A stretch of DNA of 64,000 nucleotides from Hirudo medicinalis (lineage: Eukaryota; Annelida; Clitellata; Hirudinida; Hirudinidae), in assembly GCA_011800805.1 (NCBI GenBank), contig MPNW01000234.1:2501-66500 (forward strand), read 5' to 3'. How positions within the stretch are numbered: position 1 is the stretch's first letter; each line of letters starts with the position of its first letter. The notes under the pieces were generated by a model. It had not been told where the DNA came from. It searched no databases and saw only the letters and a list, made by a program, of their open reading frames with translations. Below are positions 52,032 through 64,000 of the stretch, in pieces. The translations under genes and the position numbers were made by a program.

Positions 52032-54914
52032 TCCGCCATCACCATCATCATCACTCACCTCTGAATCTCTTCTTCCTTCCTCTTCACCAGTTCCTCTCTT
52101 TCCTTCAACCTGCTGATCTCCTCCAGCAAGGACTGCCTCTGTCTGAATGATTCCTTCTCGAGGCTCTGAAAAATCATTATCATAACCTCTACCAGGATCA
52201 TGATCATCAGCATAGACTGCACTCACAGTTTCCTTCTCCTTGGCTGAGACATTAAGGTTTTCTTCTCTCCTGATGACTGATTGCAATCTTTCTTGATAGA
52301 TTCTGTCCAACTTTAATACCACCACCACCATCACCAACACCACCACCATCACCAACACCACCACCAACACCAACACCATCGCCATCAGAACATCGAAACA
52401 ATCACATGAATCACCCCGACCAATGTCATCGTCATCATCATCATCACCTCTTGTTTATATTTTTCGACTTCTTGTCTCGACTTCTCCCTCTCCTCCCGTC
52501 GAGCAGAGGAAAGTTCCTTCTTCCTGAACCTCGACATCTGAAATGAAAAACGTGAAGAAGACTCGATCGTCATCGACATTGCAAGGATTTTCGTAACCAA
52601 AGGTTAATATTTAATTTAAATTTTAAAATATTTAATAATTTTAATTTATAATATTTAATTTAAGTATAATATTTAATTAAATCAAAATGCTATAAAATGC
52701 AAATAATATGCGAAAATAAAGCCATTGAGTGAAGCATAACTTTTTATGCAAAAAATAATAAAAAACTGCCGACAGCAAACTGGCGAATTAATGACGACCG
52801 AGTGGTAAAACCTCCTGTCGTATCATCTGTCGACCACATCGCAACAACATTGCAAACATTACATAATACAGTTATTATAGTTAATATCTGAATTATGAGT
52901 AGTCAGTTAACAGCAATCATCACCATCACCATTACTGACATCACCATCATCATCATCCTCAGTGGACGGACGAATAATTAATTATAATCGATATATTAAC
53001 GACAATAAACTATGGGCAGACAAATAATTAACCAATTAGTTAATCAATAATGAAATATTCAGTTAATTGAATAACATATTAACAAGAATAAACTAGAGGT
53101 AACTACTTTCAGTTCAAATTCACTTTTCATCCTTTCCTCCATCATCTTCCTCAGGATGTCCGTCTTCTCCTCGTCCACTCCGACCGTCCTTCCTTCACCT
53201 TCGAGTCTCCGATAGAACGACTCCACCTGGAGCAGCTTGGCCTCTGGAGGACGGAAGATGTCGGTCACAATCCCTAGGAGCATCTCGCGAGACGACTTAA
53301 CTAATTATCGATCCGTCGATGGATTGTTTTAAAATTTAAAAACGTTTGTTAAAGTCTTTGTCAGCAGGATCCGATGAAGCTTCCAGTAAATTAATATTGG
53401 ATTACTTCTTAAACACATAAAAACAATCAATGATGCATGCTTATGGCCATGTGAACTAATTATTATTATTATTATTATTATGCTATTGTTATTATCATCA
53501 TCATCATCATTATTATTAGATGATCACTCCCATTCATTCCACAGCATGCAAATGAGACATATACTAATTAAATTACAAGTAAAAATGTACTTAAAAACAA
53601 ATGTAGGGTTGTAAATTAAAGTCACAAATCTGAGTAACCAATGAGAAACCAATGAGAAACAATGAAATCTGAGTGACCAATGAGACCCACCCAACGAAAA
53701 GTGAAATTGATCGGTTTGCGTTTCGACCTGCGAAGAAGTGCGTTTCTTCGAAAGTAATCCTTCCATCAACCCGTGGAGTGGTCCGCTCTCTGTCGAGAAT
53801 CAAATTTCAACATCGCTAACATGGAAATGCTCTGGCATTGAAACTTTTAAAAATAGCATCCCGCAAAACGAAAGTCGTCGAATTGATTTTAATAGAATGA
53901 AATCTGTTGACCGCACACGACGACAAAAATACGCTGATTTTTTTATCGACAAACATGACGAATACAGAGTAGCAGGAGACGACACCAATGTTTAACAACT
54001 CAAAAAACAAATTCTTCAACAAACGTCTGCTACGAATAGCTGGATTACCTCACATTTGAAAAGAAATTCATCACAACAGCAGTATGCAAGTAATGAAAAG
54101 AAGGTCTTAAAGTTACAATTTGGTCTCACTTTGGTTCCCTCCGATAAACTCGGGCGACATGTTGAGAATTTGTGAGATGTCCTTGACTGACAGCAGCTGA
54201 TCAATTGAAAAGACATGTTAAATTGCAATCACGTCCAAAATATTTATAAGAATACGAAAATGTAATTTTATATGCCGAGCGGGCAAATCGCTCGCCTACG
54301 TTATGCTAATGTATGATATAAAATTGCAGTCATTTATCTCATTTGCACAAAATGACAATTTAACAATTTAACTGCAAACAATGTCCATTTAGTCTAATTA
54401 TAACCTAGATCAGTGTTCATGTAGATTCATATTTTCACCATCAACAGACAGATACATCTCAAATCCTTACATTCTTTTGGTCCATCCCACTCTCAGGTAT
54501 AAATATGGATAGGGTGTAATCATAATTGCTGGAAATGAGATGATGAGCCACCAAGCTGTCCACAGCTCTCTGAACCAGTGTTGATCCACTTTTCTTGTTA
54601 ATTCTTCCCATAAAAAGCTTGTTGCCCCCATCCCTGCTGAGCTCAGCTATGAGTTTTGTTCTGATCTGACTCTGTAAGTACAATTCAGGTATGGAAACGA
54701 TTCTCATTAACAAAAACCAAACATTTGGAAAAGATGCATCTTGAAATCACAAAGATGATTTTTTTCACAAAGAGCTTTTCGATGTTTGAATTTAAACGCG
54801 AGCAAATTATAAATTACAAACTTTTAGTAAGTCAACGAGTCCTTGAGATTTCAAATTCTCACACAGACGAGCACGAAATTCGTCTGCACTCAATCCGACA
54901 TCCTCGGAGCTCAT
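46551..54914 (-). CDS. OFD1 centriole and basal-body protein
   Basis: Minus-strand exons: 54914-54822, 54671-54471, 54196-54130, 53789-53728, 53283-53107, 52537-52448, 52310-52227, 52165-52059, 51833-51714, 51348-51275, 50905-50814, 50552-50484, 50241-50174, 49926-49883, 49642-49488, 49298-49229, 49045-48994, 48581-48440, 48264-48189, 47963-46945, 46697-46551. Phases close throughout to 1002 residues (human OFD1 about 1012). The N-terminus has the LisH-type start and the block SLVAHHLISSNYDYTLSIFI, PESGMDQKN, matching vertebrate OFD1. Long charged coiled coils follow (KRREDEVEEARKSVEDRV; KEIEDLTTSLQEYKRIHEKN), then a Ser-rich region in one 1-kb exon. The C-terminus (DDEEDDGSGW) resembles the human ending. 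OFD1 sits at centriole distal ends and is needed for ciliogenesis. Exon borders in the middle rest on phase and coiled-coil continuity. Confidence 0.93.
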
Positions 54915-56093
54915 GTTCTATTTACAAATTTGTATTAATTATTTACAACTACAACTTAATCTTAGTACTAAAAAAATTGACCGTTAAGAATCATCAACGG
55001 GCCTCAACATGTTTTCGGTCTTGCTAATGTAAACTAAATCCTCGCTAGGCAGAAAATGGTTGGACAAGAACTCACAATTTCATAATTTTTTTTGTCACGC
55101 TTTTATCTGCAATGAATTGTTATTTACATTGCTTTATAAATTGTTATCTATTTAAATTTAACAAAAATAAATATTTTAGTCAAAACGAGCAGAGCAAACC
55201 TATGACCATCATTCTTTGAGTAGCGCTAAATTCTAACTTAACTAAATGTTTTGAGAAACAATTTCTTGTTTTCTTAAATATAGATTATTTATTTTTAAAT
55301 AAGCGACGGCTTCTCTAAAACGGCATTAAATATTTATCCAGCGTGCACTGATTAGAGAATCCATGATTTATACTGATTGAGGAAACCCTGATTGATAGAA
55401 TGAGAAGCCAATAATCATTGGCCAAGTTTGTGTCAATCAAAAAATTAAGTAGGCGTGGTTTGGCAATGAAAGTATAGCGATAACTCCCAGTACATTCAGT
55501 CACAAAACTATTGATAGAGCAGAGATCTTTTGTTAACGCAGCGCCTCATTCCTCAGAAAGATCTAGCTCATGGGAGCGCCTAAGAGAATGTTTAGTCTCT
55601 ATAGAGGTGCGGAACAGTGCGCAAATCTCCGACACAAAGTGTAATTAACAAATGATCGAACAGTAATGACGATAATGATGATAATGTCGAATAAATTTAA
55701 TATTATTACGTTATATTATCGTTGGTGAAGCAATTTGTCGCTCGACTCTGGAGTTCTTGGAGAAATTATTTTCCGGATACGAATTCTTACGGATATCGAT
55801 GATCAAAGTTGCGCGCTAATTGTTTGCCACGTTTATTGTTGGATATATCTCTAAAATCATCTGCTTCCTTTGCTTTCGGGAATCAAAATTTTGAATCGCT
55901 TCCTTCCGCCTCGAGTTTCGTCGTTCGAGAACTTTGTCGATCTGCAAATCCTCCCCTATTCTCGGAGTTCACGACGATAGACAACCAGGATAGAAAGAAG
56001 AGAGAAGAAAAGAAGGAGAATGGGAAATCGAAATGAATTATGGCGTGAATTCTCATCTATCGAGGTTTTTTTTAGCTCCTCATTGCCATCGCC
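54915..56093. promoter_or_regulatory. Head-to-head intergenic region, OFD1 and cadherin
   Basis: OFD1 starts leftward at 54914 and the cadherin frame rightward at 56094, leaving about 1.2 kb that must hold both promoters and leaders. No clear TATA box or gene is seen. A short open frame at 55809-56036 could be an upstream reading frame in the cadherin leader. Confidence 0.45.
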
Positions 56094-59000
56094 ATGCACC
56101 ACGGATGGAAGAGTGTCGGAATTCATAACAACCGGAAGGAGAGAGATATAAATTTTCGCTCCGGAAAGAGGATGGAAACGAGCGCCAACACGATCTCAAC
56201 AGGATTTTGGAATGCAAAACTCTCTCCGGCATTGACATACCTCGTCGTAATTTTTCTGGCTTCCTCGCAGAATGCTCGTGCGTCGAAAGAAGATCGCATA
56301 CACGCAGTCGTTTCTTCCGGCGCTCAAGTTGGATATGAAGTCGCCAAGCTTCCGATGGCCGTGGAAAGCGACCAATACCGGCTAGCCGCTGATAACACGC
56401 CTTACAGCCTGGCTGGAAACTCCTCAATCGGATGGAGCATCACTACCAAAAGACTAATAACGGCGGCAGACTTGATCAAGCCGAGTCAGACTTTGGTCGT
56501 CTTCAGCTTACCTGCGCCGCCTCAGCACCTGATTTTTGTCAACGTGACGATCTTCAAGACAGATGCGACTCCAGGACCATCGGGCAAAGCTCCATCCTTC
56601 TCCAGGTCTTCTTTGGACGTCTCGTTTGTGGAAAATACGACCACGAATAAAGTCCCACTCGAATGGGCCAGAGACAGGAACGCCATGCCAGATAATTCCA
56701 ACATGAAATACGAATTCGTTTCGGGGAACGAGCAGAGGCGTTTTTCTCTGTTTCCCGAGACTTCTAATCCATCCAAGCCGATTCTTTATCTCAGTAATCG
56801 CTTCCCCCTGGATAGAGAAGAAAAATCTTTTTATTTTTTGAATATTTCCGCTCAAGACGATTTGATGCCGCCAGCATTCGCCTATCTCGCCGTCAACGTC
56901 AACGTGGAAGACATCAACGACAACGCTCCAGTTTTCGAGAAGGCCTTGTACGAAGTCAATGTCAGCGAATCCATCGATGTCGGCTTTCCTATTGTCAGGG
57001 TTTCGGCGTCCGATCCCGATTCCGGTTCAAATGGGAGGGTCGTTTACCGTCTGGTGGACACTTACTCGGGCCAATTTGCTATCGATCCCAATACCGGGAT
57101 GATAACCGCTGCTAAAAGTCCTCTGAGTTGCAGTGATCCTTGCTCGATCAGTGGAGATCAAAACATGCCACTGACAAGATGTGATAATAAGTGCATCTAC
57201 CCAGTGGAAGCTGCCGACGGAGGAACGCCCCGACCTTTAACCTCTCGATGCTACGTCAGCGTGACCTTGATTGACGAGAATGTCCACACCCCTGTGATAA
57301 ATTTCAATAATGTCGATGCCAGGAATACGATCGTTATCGGTGGTGACATGCAAGAGAACGCAGTGGTATCTTTGGTTGTGGTCAAGGATAGTGACCACGG
57401 GCCGAACGGCCTCGTGGACTTGCAAATCGTAAGGGGTAACGAAGCAGGAGCATTCAAATTGGAAAATACTTCCATACCTTTTATGTTTCTTCTCAAATTG
57501 TCGAGATCCATCAACGATCCGAGCAAAACTCCGAGATATGTCTTATTGTTTCGAGCCGGCGACTTTGGCAAGCCTCAGAAATTTACCTTCACCAATCTCA
57601 CCATTATTGTCAACTACACCACCGTATCTGCTCCAGTGTTTGAGAACGCAAACATGGCAGTTACAATTCCTGATGACGCACCACTAGGATCCTACGTAGC
57701 TTCGCCTAGGGTCGCGTTCCCTGCGTCGCTAAGGAATCTTGTGGCTTACGACATAATCGCAGGCAACAATCTGTCTTGGTTCTCCATAAACTCGAAGACA
57801 GGACTTGTAATTACAGCCAGACTCATGGATGCAAGTGTTCAAAATAAATTCTTCCTTCTCATATCTGCTGCCACTGCAAACAGTCGATCTTTTGCCAACC
57901 TGAGCATCGAAATCATCAAAGTCCGTCAAAATTGTCCGACTTTTGACTTCGACACATTTTACGTCACAAAAAAATTGAATGGTCCTCAAACCAGAACCAT
58001 AATAACGCTTTCAGCTGGAGAAAGTTGTTTATACGAATACGATTCAAGCGTGGCGGGAAAATATCCTGGAATGTTTTCCATTGGGAGAAGAAGTGGGATC
58101 GTTTCATTCACCAGAGAGCTAACCTTAGAAGATGTCGGGGTTTATGTTCTCAAAGTGCTTTCCTACCTTCCGAATGATTATTTTTGTCCACTGTCAAACA
58201 CCAGCTTATTTCTGAATGTCACCATGGATGAAACAGCAGGCAGACCAAAATGCTACCCTCTCAATTATTTCATTAAATTAAGCGGTTTCGAAACATTTGG
58301 TGACATTGTTGGTCGCATTGTTTGCAACTCAACTGATTTGAGCAAGCATTTGATGAAGTACACCATTTCTTCGAATCAAAACTTTGTGATTGATTCAAGC
58401 AGTGGTTATCTAAAACTGTCACAACTGACTCTAGTATCCAGTTTGAATTCTCTGGTGTCTGTAAAAGTTCAGGTACTTGATCGATCTACTGGTTTGACTG
58501 CCCTAGATGAGATCAAGGTGTTCATATCTTCCAATACCGTTCCAATTTTGAATTTCACCCAATCAAAGTACAGTTTCACGGTGGCTGAAGACAATGGAAT
58601 GCTACCGTTGAATCCAGCAGCTGTCTCCAGAACAATAGGACAGGTGTTGCTCACTAGCACCACAGAACAGTCGATCAGCTACATGGTAGCTGATGGCGAT
58701 GATGATACCAACTTTAACATAGACTCGAAAACGGGTTGGTTGAGGCAAGTGAAGCTCTTAGACAGGGAGAGAAAAGCCTTCTACAATTTGACCATCGTGG
58801 CCAGCAATGCCTTGAGGTTTGCTGCAGTCTCCGTCGATATCATTGTCTCCGATGTCAACGACAACAGACCAGTGATATGGGATGTCGATAGCTACGTAGA
58901 ACTCTCGTTCGACATGCCAGTCGGATTCCAACTGGTGGCTTTGAGGGCAACGGATCTCGATTTCGGCAATAACTCCAGTCTGAAATACGAACTTTCCTCA

Positions 59001-61406
59001 GACGTCTTTGGCTTGGTACTTTTAGACAGACAATCTGGTCTTATCACTCTGAACATGCCGATAAGCTTGAGTCCTGCATACAACACAACACACGTCGTGC
59101 AAGTCGAGGTTTCTGACCAAGGCAATCCTTCTCTTAAGTCTTCCACAAGTATCACATTCGTCGTCAAACCTCATCCAGTTCAATCGCTCATTCAGTCTCT
59201 TTCATCGCAAGATTTCAACCTAGCTACTTTGACTTTCTATGTAATTGAATCTTCTCCAGTTAACAGTATTATCCATTGTTTCGCAACTCCTCCAGATTAT
59301 TCCAGTTATCGTTATGCCATTTTGCACGGAAACGACGATGGAAAAATTGAACTCTTTCCAGATGGTTGCTTGTATGTGGCCGTAGCACTGGATAGAGAAG
59401 CAGTCGAGATGTACAAGCTGCTCATTGGCGTCGACAGCCGAGAATCTTGTGACAGTTTCTTCAGAGTTTACCAAAAAATGACAGTTCTAGTTGTTATTTT
59501 GGACGACAATGACAACCCGCCGATATTCCTGGATCCTTCCTACGTTTTTGAAATAGCAGAAAGTCTCAATCCTGGTATAGAAGTTGGCATAGTGACAGCT
59601 ATCGATTTCGACATCGGTGACAATGGAGACATCATTTACTTGGCCACCAACAACTCCTTCTTTAAAGTGGATCCAGTCACTGGCCTCATCACAACGTCAG
59701 GAGAACTGGATAGGGAAGAAATTGTGTCTTTGACGGGATCCGACATTGTGCTTCTCAGAATAATGGCCACAGACAGAGGAATTCCAGCTCTGACGTCGGA
59801 GGTAACTGCAAGTGTGACCATTCTTGACGTCAATGATAATCCACCAGTTTTTGAAAGAGAATTCTATAGTGTCACTCTCTCAAGGGATTCAGAACTCAAC
59901 AAAGTCATTTCCAGGATCAAGGCCAGAGATAGGGACAGTCATGATAACGGTCGTGTTTCATATGCAATCCTAAGCAGTGAGCCTGAAGAATCAACTTTCT
60001 TGTTTGAGACAGATGAAGGATCAGGTGACTTAAGACTTGTTTCTAATCTTACCTTCATTCCCTCTGACTTCCTCAGGGTAACCATTCTGGCTTTTGATCA
60101 CGGTTCACCTGTTTCTCTCTACACCACCGCATCTGTGGAAATCATCTTAGAAAAAGAAGAATCCGAAGATACTTTGGTTTGGATAATATTTCCAGAATTT
60201 CTCTCCATCAGCAGATATCAGCCAGTTGGATCTCAAGTAGCAAGAGTTAAATGTAAGTCATCAAAGGGAACAAGGGTACAGTACTCAATAGAGAATTCTT
60301 CAAGTTCGTATTTTACTCTCGAAGCAAATACCGGTCGATTATTTTTGACAAAATCACTGCAAATTGCATCGACTTCGGTTCTGAATGTGCCTGTAAAAGC
60401 AAGTGGACTCTCAACCGATGGTCTCCGTGGAAACATCATCGTGAACATAACGAATCAAATTCCTTTCTTGCCATCAAACATGGCCAGAAATCTAAACCCA
60501 GTTATTGAAATCAATCCGAAGGTTTTACCCAAAATGGAAGTTTACAGGTTCAGACCACGGTGCTTATTGCCAATGACGAACGTTGATTTTGAGTTCTCCA
60601 TACGATCCTCGCTGATATCGAATTTGACAATCACCAAAAACACTGGAGTTGTGCTTGCAAACGATTCATTCATCTTAACCAACACTTCTCTCGTCACCAT
60701 TGAAACCTGTTTGGCAGGGAAACTGTCAAGCAACAACAGATTCTGTTATCAGATGAGTCTGACGCTCATTCCCTCAAAATCTCAGATCACCATTCCAAGA
60801 TTTCTCACCGGCGGAGTGTTCGTGGTGGATTTAGATGCCAAAGTGGGGTCATTTGTTGGCAGAGTTAAGGCCAAGGTTCCCGGACTTTCAGCAGGTCGAC
60901 TTATTTACTCTCTTGATTCTGACACTTGCCAAAGTTTTGCAATTAATCCAAAGTCGGGAATCGTTTACCTGAGAAAGTACTTGTCATCATCCACGTCTTT
61001 CTGTAACCTCAGTGTGTCGGTCACAGTAGGATCGATATCTGCGAGTGGCTCAATGAACAACTACCTGGTACTTGCCGGTAATCAAACCACCAAAGACTTT
61101 TCATTTACCAAATCTGTATATTCTGTACAAATTCACGAAAACCTGCCAGCAAACAGCGAAATAATAGCCGTGTCAACCACGTCGACGACGCAGACACACA
61201 ATCCAGTGGAATATTACATCACCGCCGTTAACTTTTCATCTGGAAAGTTTGACTTTGAAAGCCAAAGTGCATTTCTAATTGACCGGAAGTCCGGTTTCAT
61301 CACATCCCTGCGGAGTTTGGACAGAGAGGAAGATGGAGCCATTGTTTCATTGCAGGTTCTCGCTGCAGGGCGAGGTCTGGAAAAAGTTATCCTGGCCAGC
61401 GCAGTG
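56094..61406 (+). CDS. Large cadherin (giant first exon; gene continues beyond window)
   Basis: A single 5.3-kb exon encodes 1771 residues and ends in phase 0 at a GTAGGT donor (61407). Beyond it the frame is GT-rich read-through. The signal peptide (LSPALTYLVVIFLASSQNARA) fits a start at Met-27 (56172) better than at 56094. About 14 extracellular cadherin repeats follow. Clear Ca-binding linkers include VEDINDNAPVF (near residue 271), VSDVNDNRPVIW, LDDNDNPPIF and LDVNDNPPVF, with LDRE motifs. Several other repeat junctions have lost the DxNDN motif. Cadherins of this size (Fat, Dachsous, protocadherin types) mediate cell adhesion or planar polarity; the subtype cannot be set without the membrane and cytoplasmic parts, which are not in the window. 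It is divergent from OFD1. Confidence 0.92.
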
Positions 61407-62849
61407 GTAGGTCCTTTTGTTACTCGTTTGAATGTTTTGATGTTTGGATGTCTGGATATCGGGATGTCTGGATGTTTGGTTCTTTGGATGTGTGTGTGTT
61501 TGTGTATGTGTCTGTTTGCCTGCGTATGTGTGTCTTTGTGTGTACCTATGTGTCTGTTGTGGTTGGCTGTTGCTTAAGAATTTGGGATGTTTGGCTCTGT
61601 TACCTCTTGCGCTCGGTGTCCAAAATAAAAATACCACAGCAATGTCTTCATACCGTCGTTGTATGTTGACGTGTGGCAACGCTGCGGCTTTGGTGGTAGA
61701 TGTGTTAGCAGCCGCTACGGCTTTGGTGGTAGATGTGATAGCAGCCGCAGCGGCGTAAGCCTAGAGGAGCAGCCCAGAAGAGGTGGATGTTTTTTGTTTG
61801 TTTTAACTTCTTCAATCAATCGACCACTCCGGTGTAATGGTGGCGCTAATCCGGCATAAACCATCCAAATTTGTGTTTTTTGTCGGCCGCCGGACGTTTA
61901 ATCCCCCCTCAAGTGACGTCGTAAAAGACCAGGGGGCGAGCTTTTACTGCCCTGTATCTGTTTAACATGCATGAGTGGCTGCGACTGCCATTACTATGGC
62001 CTTGACTGTCACTAACTGAACTTCCACTAAGGCATGAACTGAACTCTGAACTAAACACAGCTTTAAAGTTTTTAAACTTTCGATAAAAATTAATTTTAGT
62101 AATAACGTAATAATGTGTTGTTAATAAATTTGTACGGCGCCATCCAATTTGTATTGTATCAGAGGCAACAAACATTGCAAGAACTGTGGGGATGCAAAGA
62201 TTGTATTCTGCTTTTTATTTCAAATTCCACTTTTCACCTTCCTGATCTGAGAAAACCTTGGGACACTGGAACAGTTTCTGACCAGTTTTGAGGAACAAAA
62301 TTCAAATTGTTGCAAATAAACGTCGAATTAAGAATGTAATTTTGTAATCTCGGATTCAAACCTTTACGATTTCAAAATTCTTTGAATGAGGTAGCCACAG
62401 CAAACATGATCACCCACACTGTGTCTGGTTTAGGCATGGTCGGGATGTGCCACTGTATAGGGGCTTCCACCAACGCAACTTTTTTTGCTTTTCAAGGGGA
62501 TGGGGCAACAGGGTAGGCGTAGAGGCTCGTGGGCCCCCACCACACTGCGCCGGGGCGTCCACCTGGTAAATCCGGCGCCGGCACTGGTATAACGTACAAT
62601 CCCTATAAAGTCGACCCCGTCAGCGCCATCACTACCATGACCATCCGAGCAATCTTTCTCCGGCCATTTTGTCATGAAAATATTTTCAAAATATTTAAAA
62701 CTTGAACCCTAAAAAAAAAAATTAGATGGCAGGTTCTTTTACCTTAATCACGTCGTTGAGTGTGTGCAGTTTCACGCTCACGAACAAGGTGCCCATTCTT
62801 GACTGGATTATTTTTACGACCCGAGGTGTTCATAACATGAGCCAAATAA
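61407..62849 (+). other. Cadherin intron (no further exon seen)
   Basis: A GT-rich tract (61480-61560) follows the donor. A 33-bp near-perfect tandem duplication lies at about 61690-61757. A GC-rich patch at about 62460-62660 has an open minus-strand frame with no recognisable domain. A possible minus-strand mini-exon (MGTLFVSVKLHTLNDVIK, near 62750-62805) was noted but is not supported. Confidence 0.45.
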
Positions 62850-63337
62850 TGGGCTTAATAATAATTATAATGATGATAATAATAATAATAATAATAATGA
62901 TATAATAATATAATATTATATAATATTATATAATAATATTATTATTATAATATTATAAAATAATATTATAAAAATATTATTATAAAAATATTATTTTAAA
63001 TAAAAATTTTATAAATATTATAAAATAATAATAATATTATTATTATAATATTATTAAAATATTAATAATAAAATATTAATAATTATTAATTATATTATTA
63101 TTATATAATATTTATTAAAATATTAATAATAAAATATTAATAATTATTAATTATATTATTATTATATAATATTTATTAATAATAATAATAATATTATTAT
63201 TATATGTTATTTTTATATTATATATATTATAATATAATTTATTATATTAATTTAATATTAATTTATTATTGTTAACTCATTTGAACCAAGAGTGAAATTA
63301 ATTAGCAATAGTTCTAATTGTTCCAGTAATTTTATTA

Positions 63338-63384
<47 letters not shown>

Positions 63385-63410
63385 GTTATTATTATTATTG
63401 TTGTTGTTAT
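62850..63410. repeat. AT-rich low-complexity block with (ATT)n
   Basis: About 400 bases of almost pure A and T with nested palindromic TAATATTA motifs and a roughly 60-bp direct duplication at about 63060-63180, followed by a perfect (ATT)n run at about 63333-63385. A (CGAA)n run follows at about 63470-63492. Confidence 0.9.
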
Positions 63411-63835
63411 GAAAAGTCCTAATAATAGCATTAATAATGTCATTAATTATGGCAGCGTGAGAAATTGACGAACGAACGAACGAACGAACGAATGGGTGGA
63501 TTGATTGATGGATGGACGAATAAACGAATGATGCATTGAAAGGCGGAAAGTTAAAATTAGAAGTTACTAAAATAGTCCTGAGAATGTCCATAAATTATTT
63601 GGGAGCTTCAAAATGTTCAGAGGATTTGAAATTGCTGGAAGTCCTCCGAAAATGTTCGCATCAAGTGCGCCGGCACAAAAAACACCGCGAACTTATTCTA
63701 AATAAATGGATTTGAAAAAAAAAAATCATTATAGAATTTAATCCACGTTTTTAGAATTTTAATTTGAAACATCATCAGCCGATTCACGATGCGTTTCGAT
63801 TCCCCCTTGATCAAGGATGGGACTAGGATAAGTTA

Positions 63836-64000
63836 AATTTATATAGCGCCGCACCACTCAGGTTCGGGGCTAAACCATTCAGATGGAACCTATTGCTAAG
63901 GCCTGCCAGCAGTCCCACGAGAACAAGTCAGGTACCACGTCTTTGTCGCGTCAGTCGCTGCGGCCGTCGCTTCAAAACGCCGTCGCTTCAACGGCTACTC
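63836..64000. repeat. Dispersed repeat starting ATTTATATAGCGCC, cut by window end
   Basis: The start (aaatttatatagcgccgcacc) matches the terminal motif of the elements at 21850 and 38995. The following GC-rich sequence differs from those, so it may be a related subfamily. Confidence 0.5.

Noticed and set aside
51912..52385. Minus-strand 157-residue frame with poly-Asp and Val/Leu repeats
   Set aside because: It spans two OFD1 exons in the wrong frame for one of them, plus trinucleotide-repeat introns.
61407..61577. Cys/Val-rich end of the cadherin frame
   Set aside because: It follows a GTAGGT donor and consists of GT-rich repeat, so it is intron read-through rather than a membrane segment.
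62430..62810. Minus-strand GC-rich frame and possible mini-exon
   Set aside because: No known domain, no convincing acceptor and no phase-compatible partner exon.

Overview
The window reads as nuclear DNA of a bilaterian animal. Genes have many short exons with GT-AG introns, the standard code is used, and intergenic DNA is AT-rich and full of microsatellites (ATT, CAT, AAC and TGAG runs). The gene content is animal: VWD-C8-TIL modules, an LDL-receptor-type protein, muscle-type myosin regulatory light chain, a large cadherin and the centriolar protein OFD1. The C-terminal part of the light chain looks closer to molluscan-type light chains than to vertebrate ones, so a marine spiralian is a reasonable guess. 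The species cannot be named from the sequence.

Layout. 0.2-0.6 kb: a 20-bp satellite. 1.8-8.6 kb (+): a TATA-driven secreted protein with two VWD-C8-TIL modules joined by a Thr/Glu-rich linker. 9.1-11.2 kb (-): myosin regulatory light chain, convergent with it. 15.6-16.6 kb (+): a small unrecognised 165-residue protein in four short exons. 17.3-19.2 kb (-): PSMC5 (26S proteasome ATPase Rpt6). 20.2-21.5 kb (-): a dead LINE reverse transcriptase. 24.8-28.5 kb (+): a large charged coiled-coil protein not recognised. 32.2-42.2 kb (-): a minimal LDL-receptor-like membrane protein. 43.6-46.0 kb (-): a small, probably secreted, unrecognised protein with a LINE fragment in an intron. 46.6-54.9 kb (-): OFD1 in 21 exons. 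56.1-61.4 kb (+): a giant first exon of a cadherin that appears to run off the window, head-to-head with OFD1.

Most gene models were rebuilt exon by exon from splice sites, phases and domain continuity. Phases close throughout, except at four places where exactly one base seems to be missing (about 6085, 6790, 35980 and 45960). Together with a lone N at 6214, this suggests assembly indels rather than dead genes. The genes look like unrelated housekeeping, muscle, ciliary, adhesion and secreted functions. I see no operon-like logic or single novel system. The most interesting items are the duplicated VWD gene with conserved intron phases, the light chain that lacks the usual phosphorylation site, the LDLR-like protein with no visible NPxY tail, and the uncharacterised small genes.
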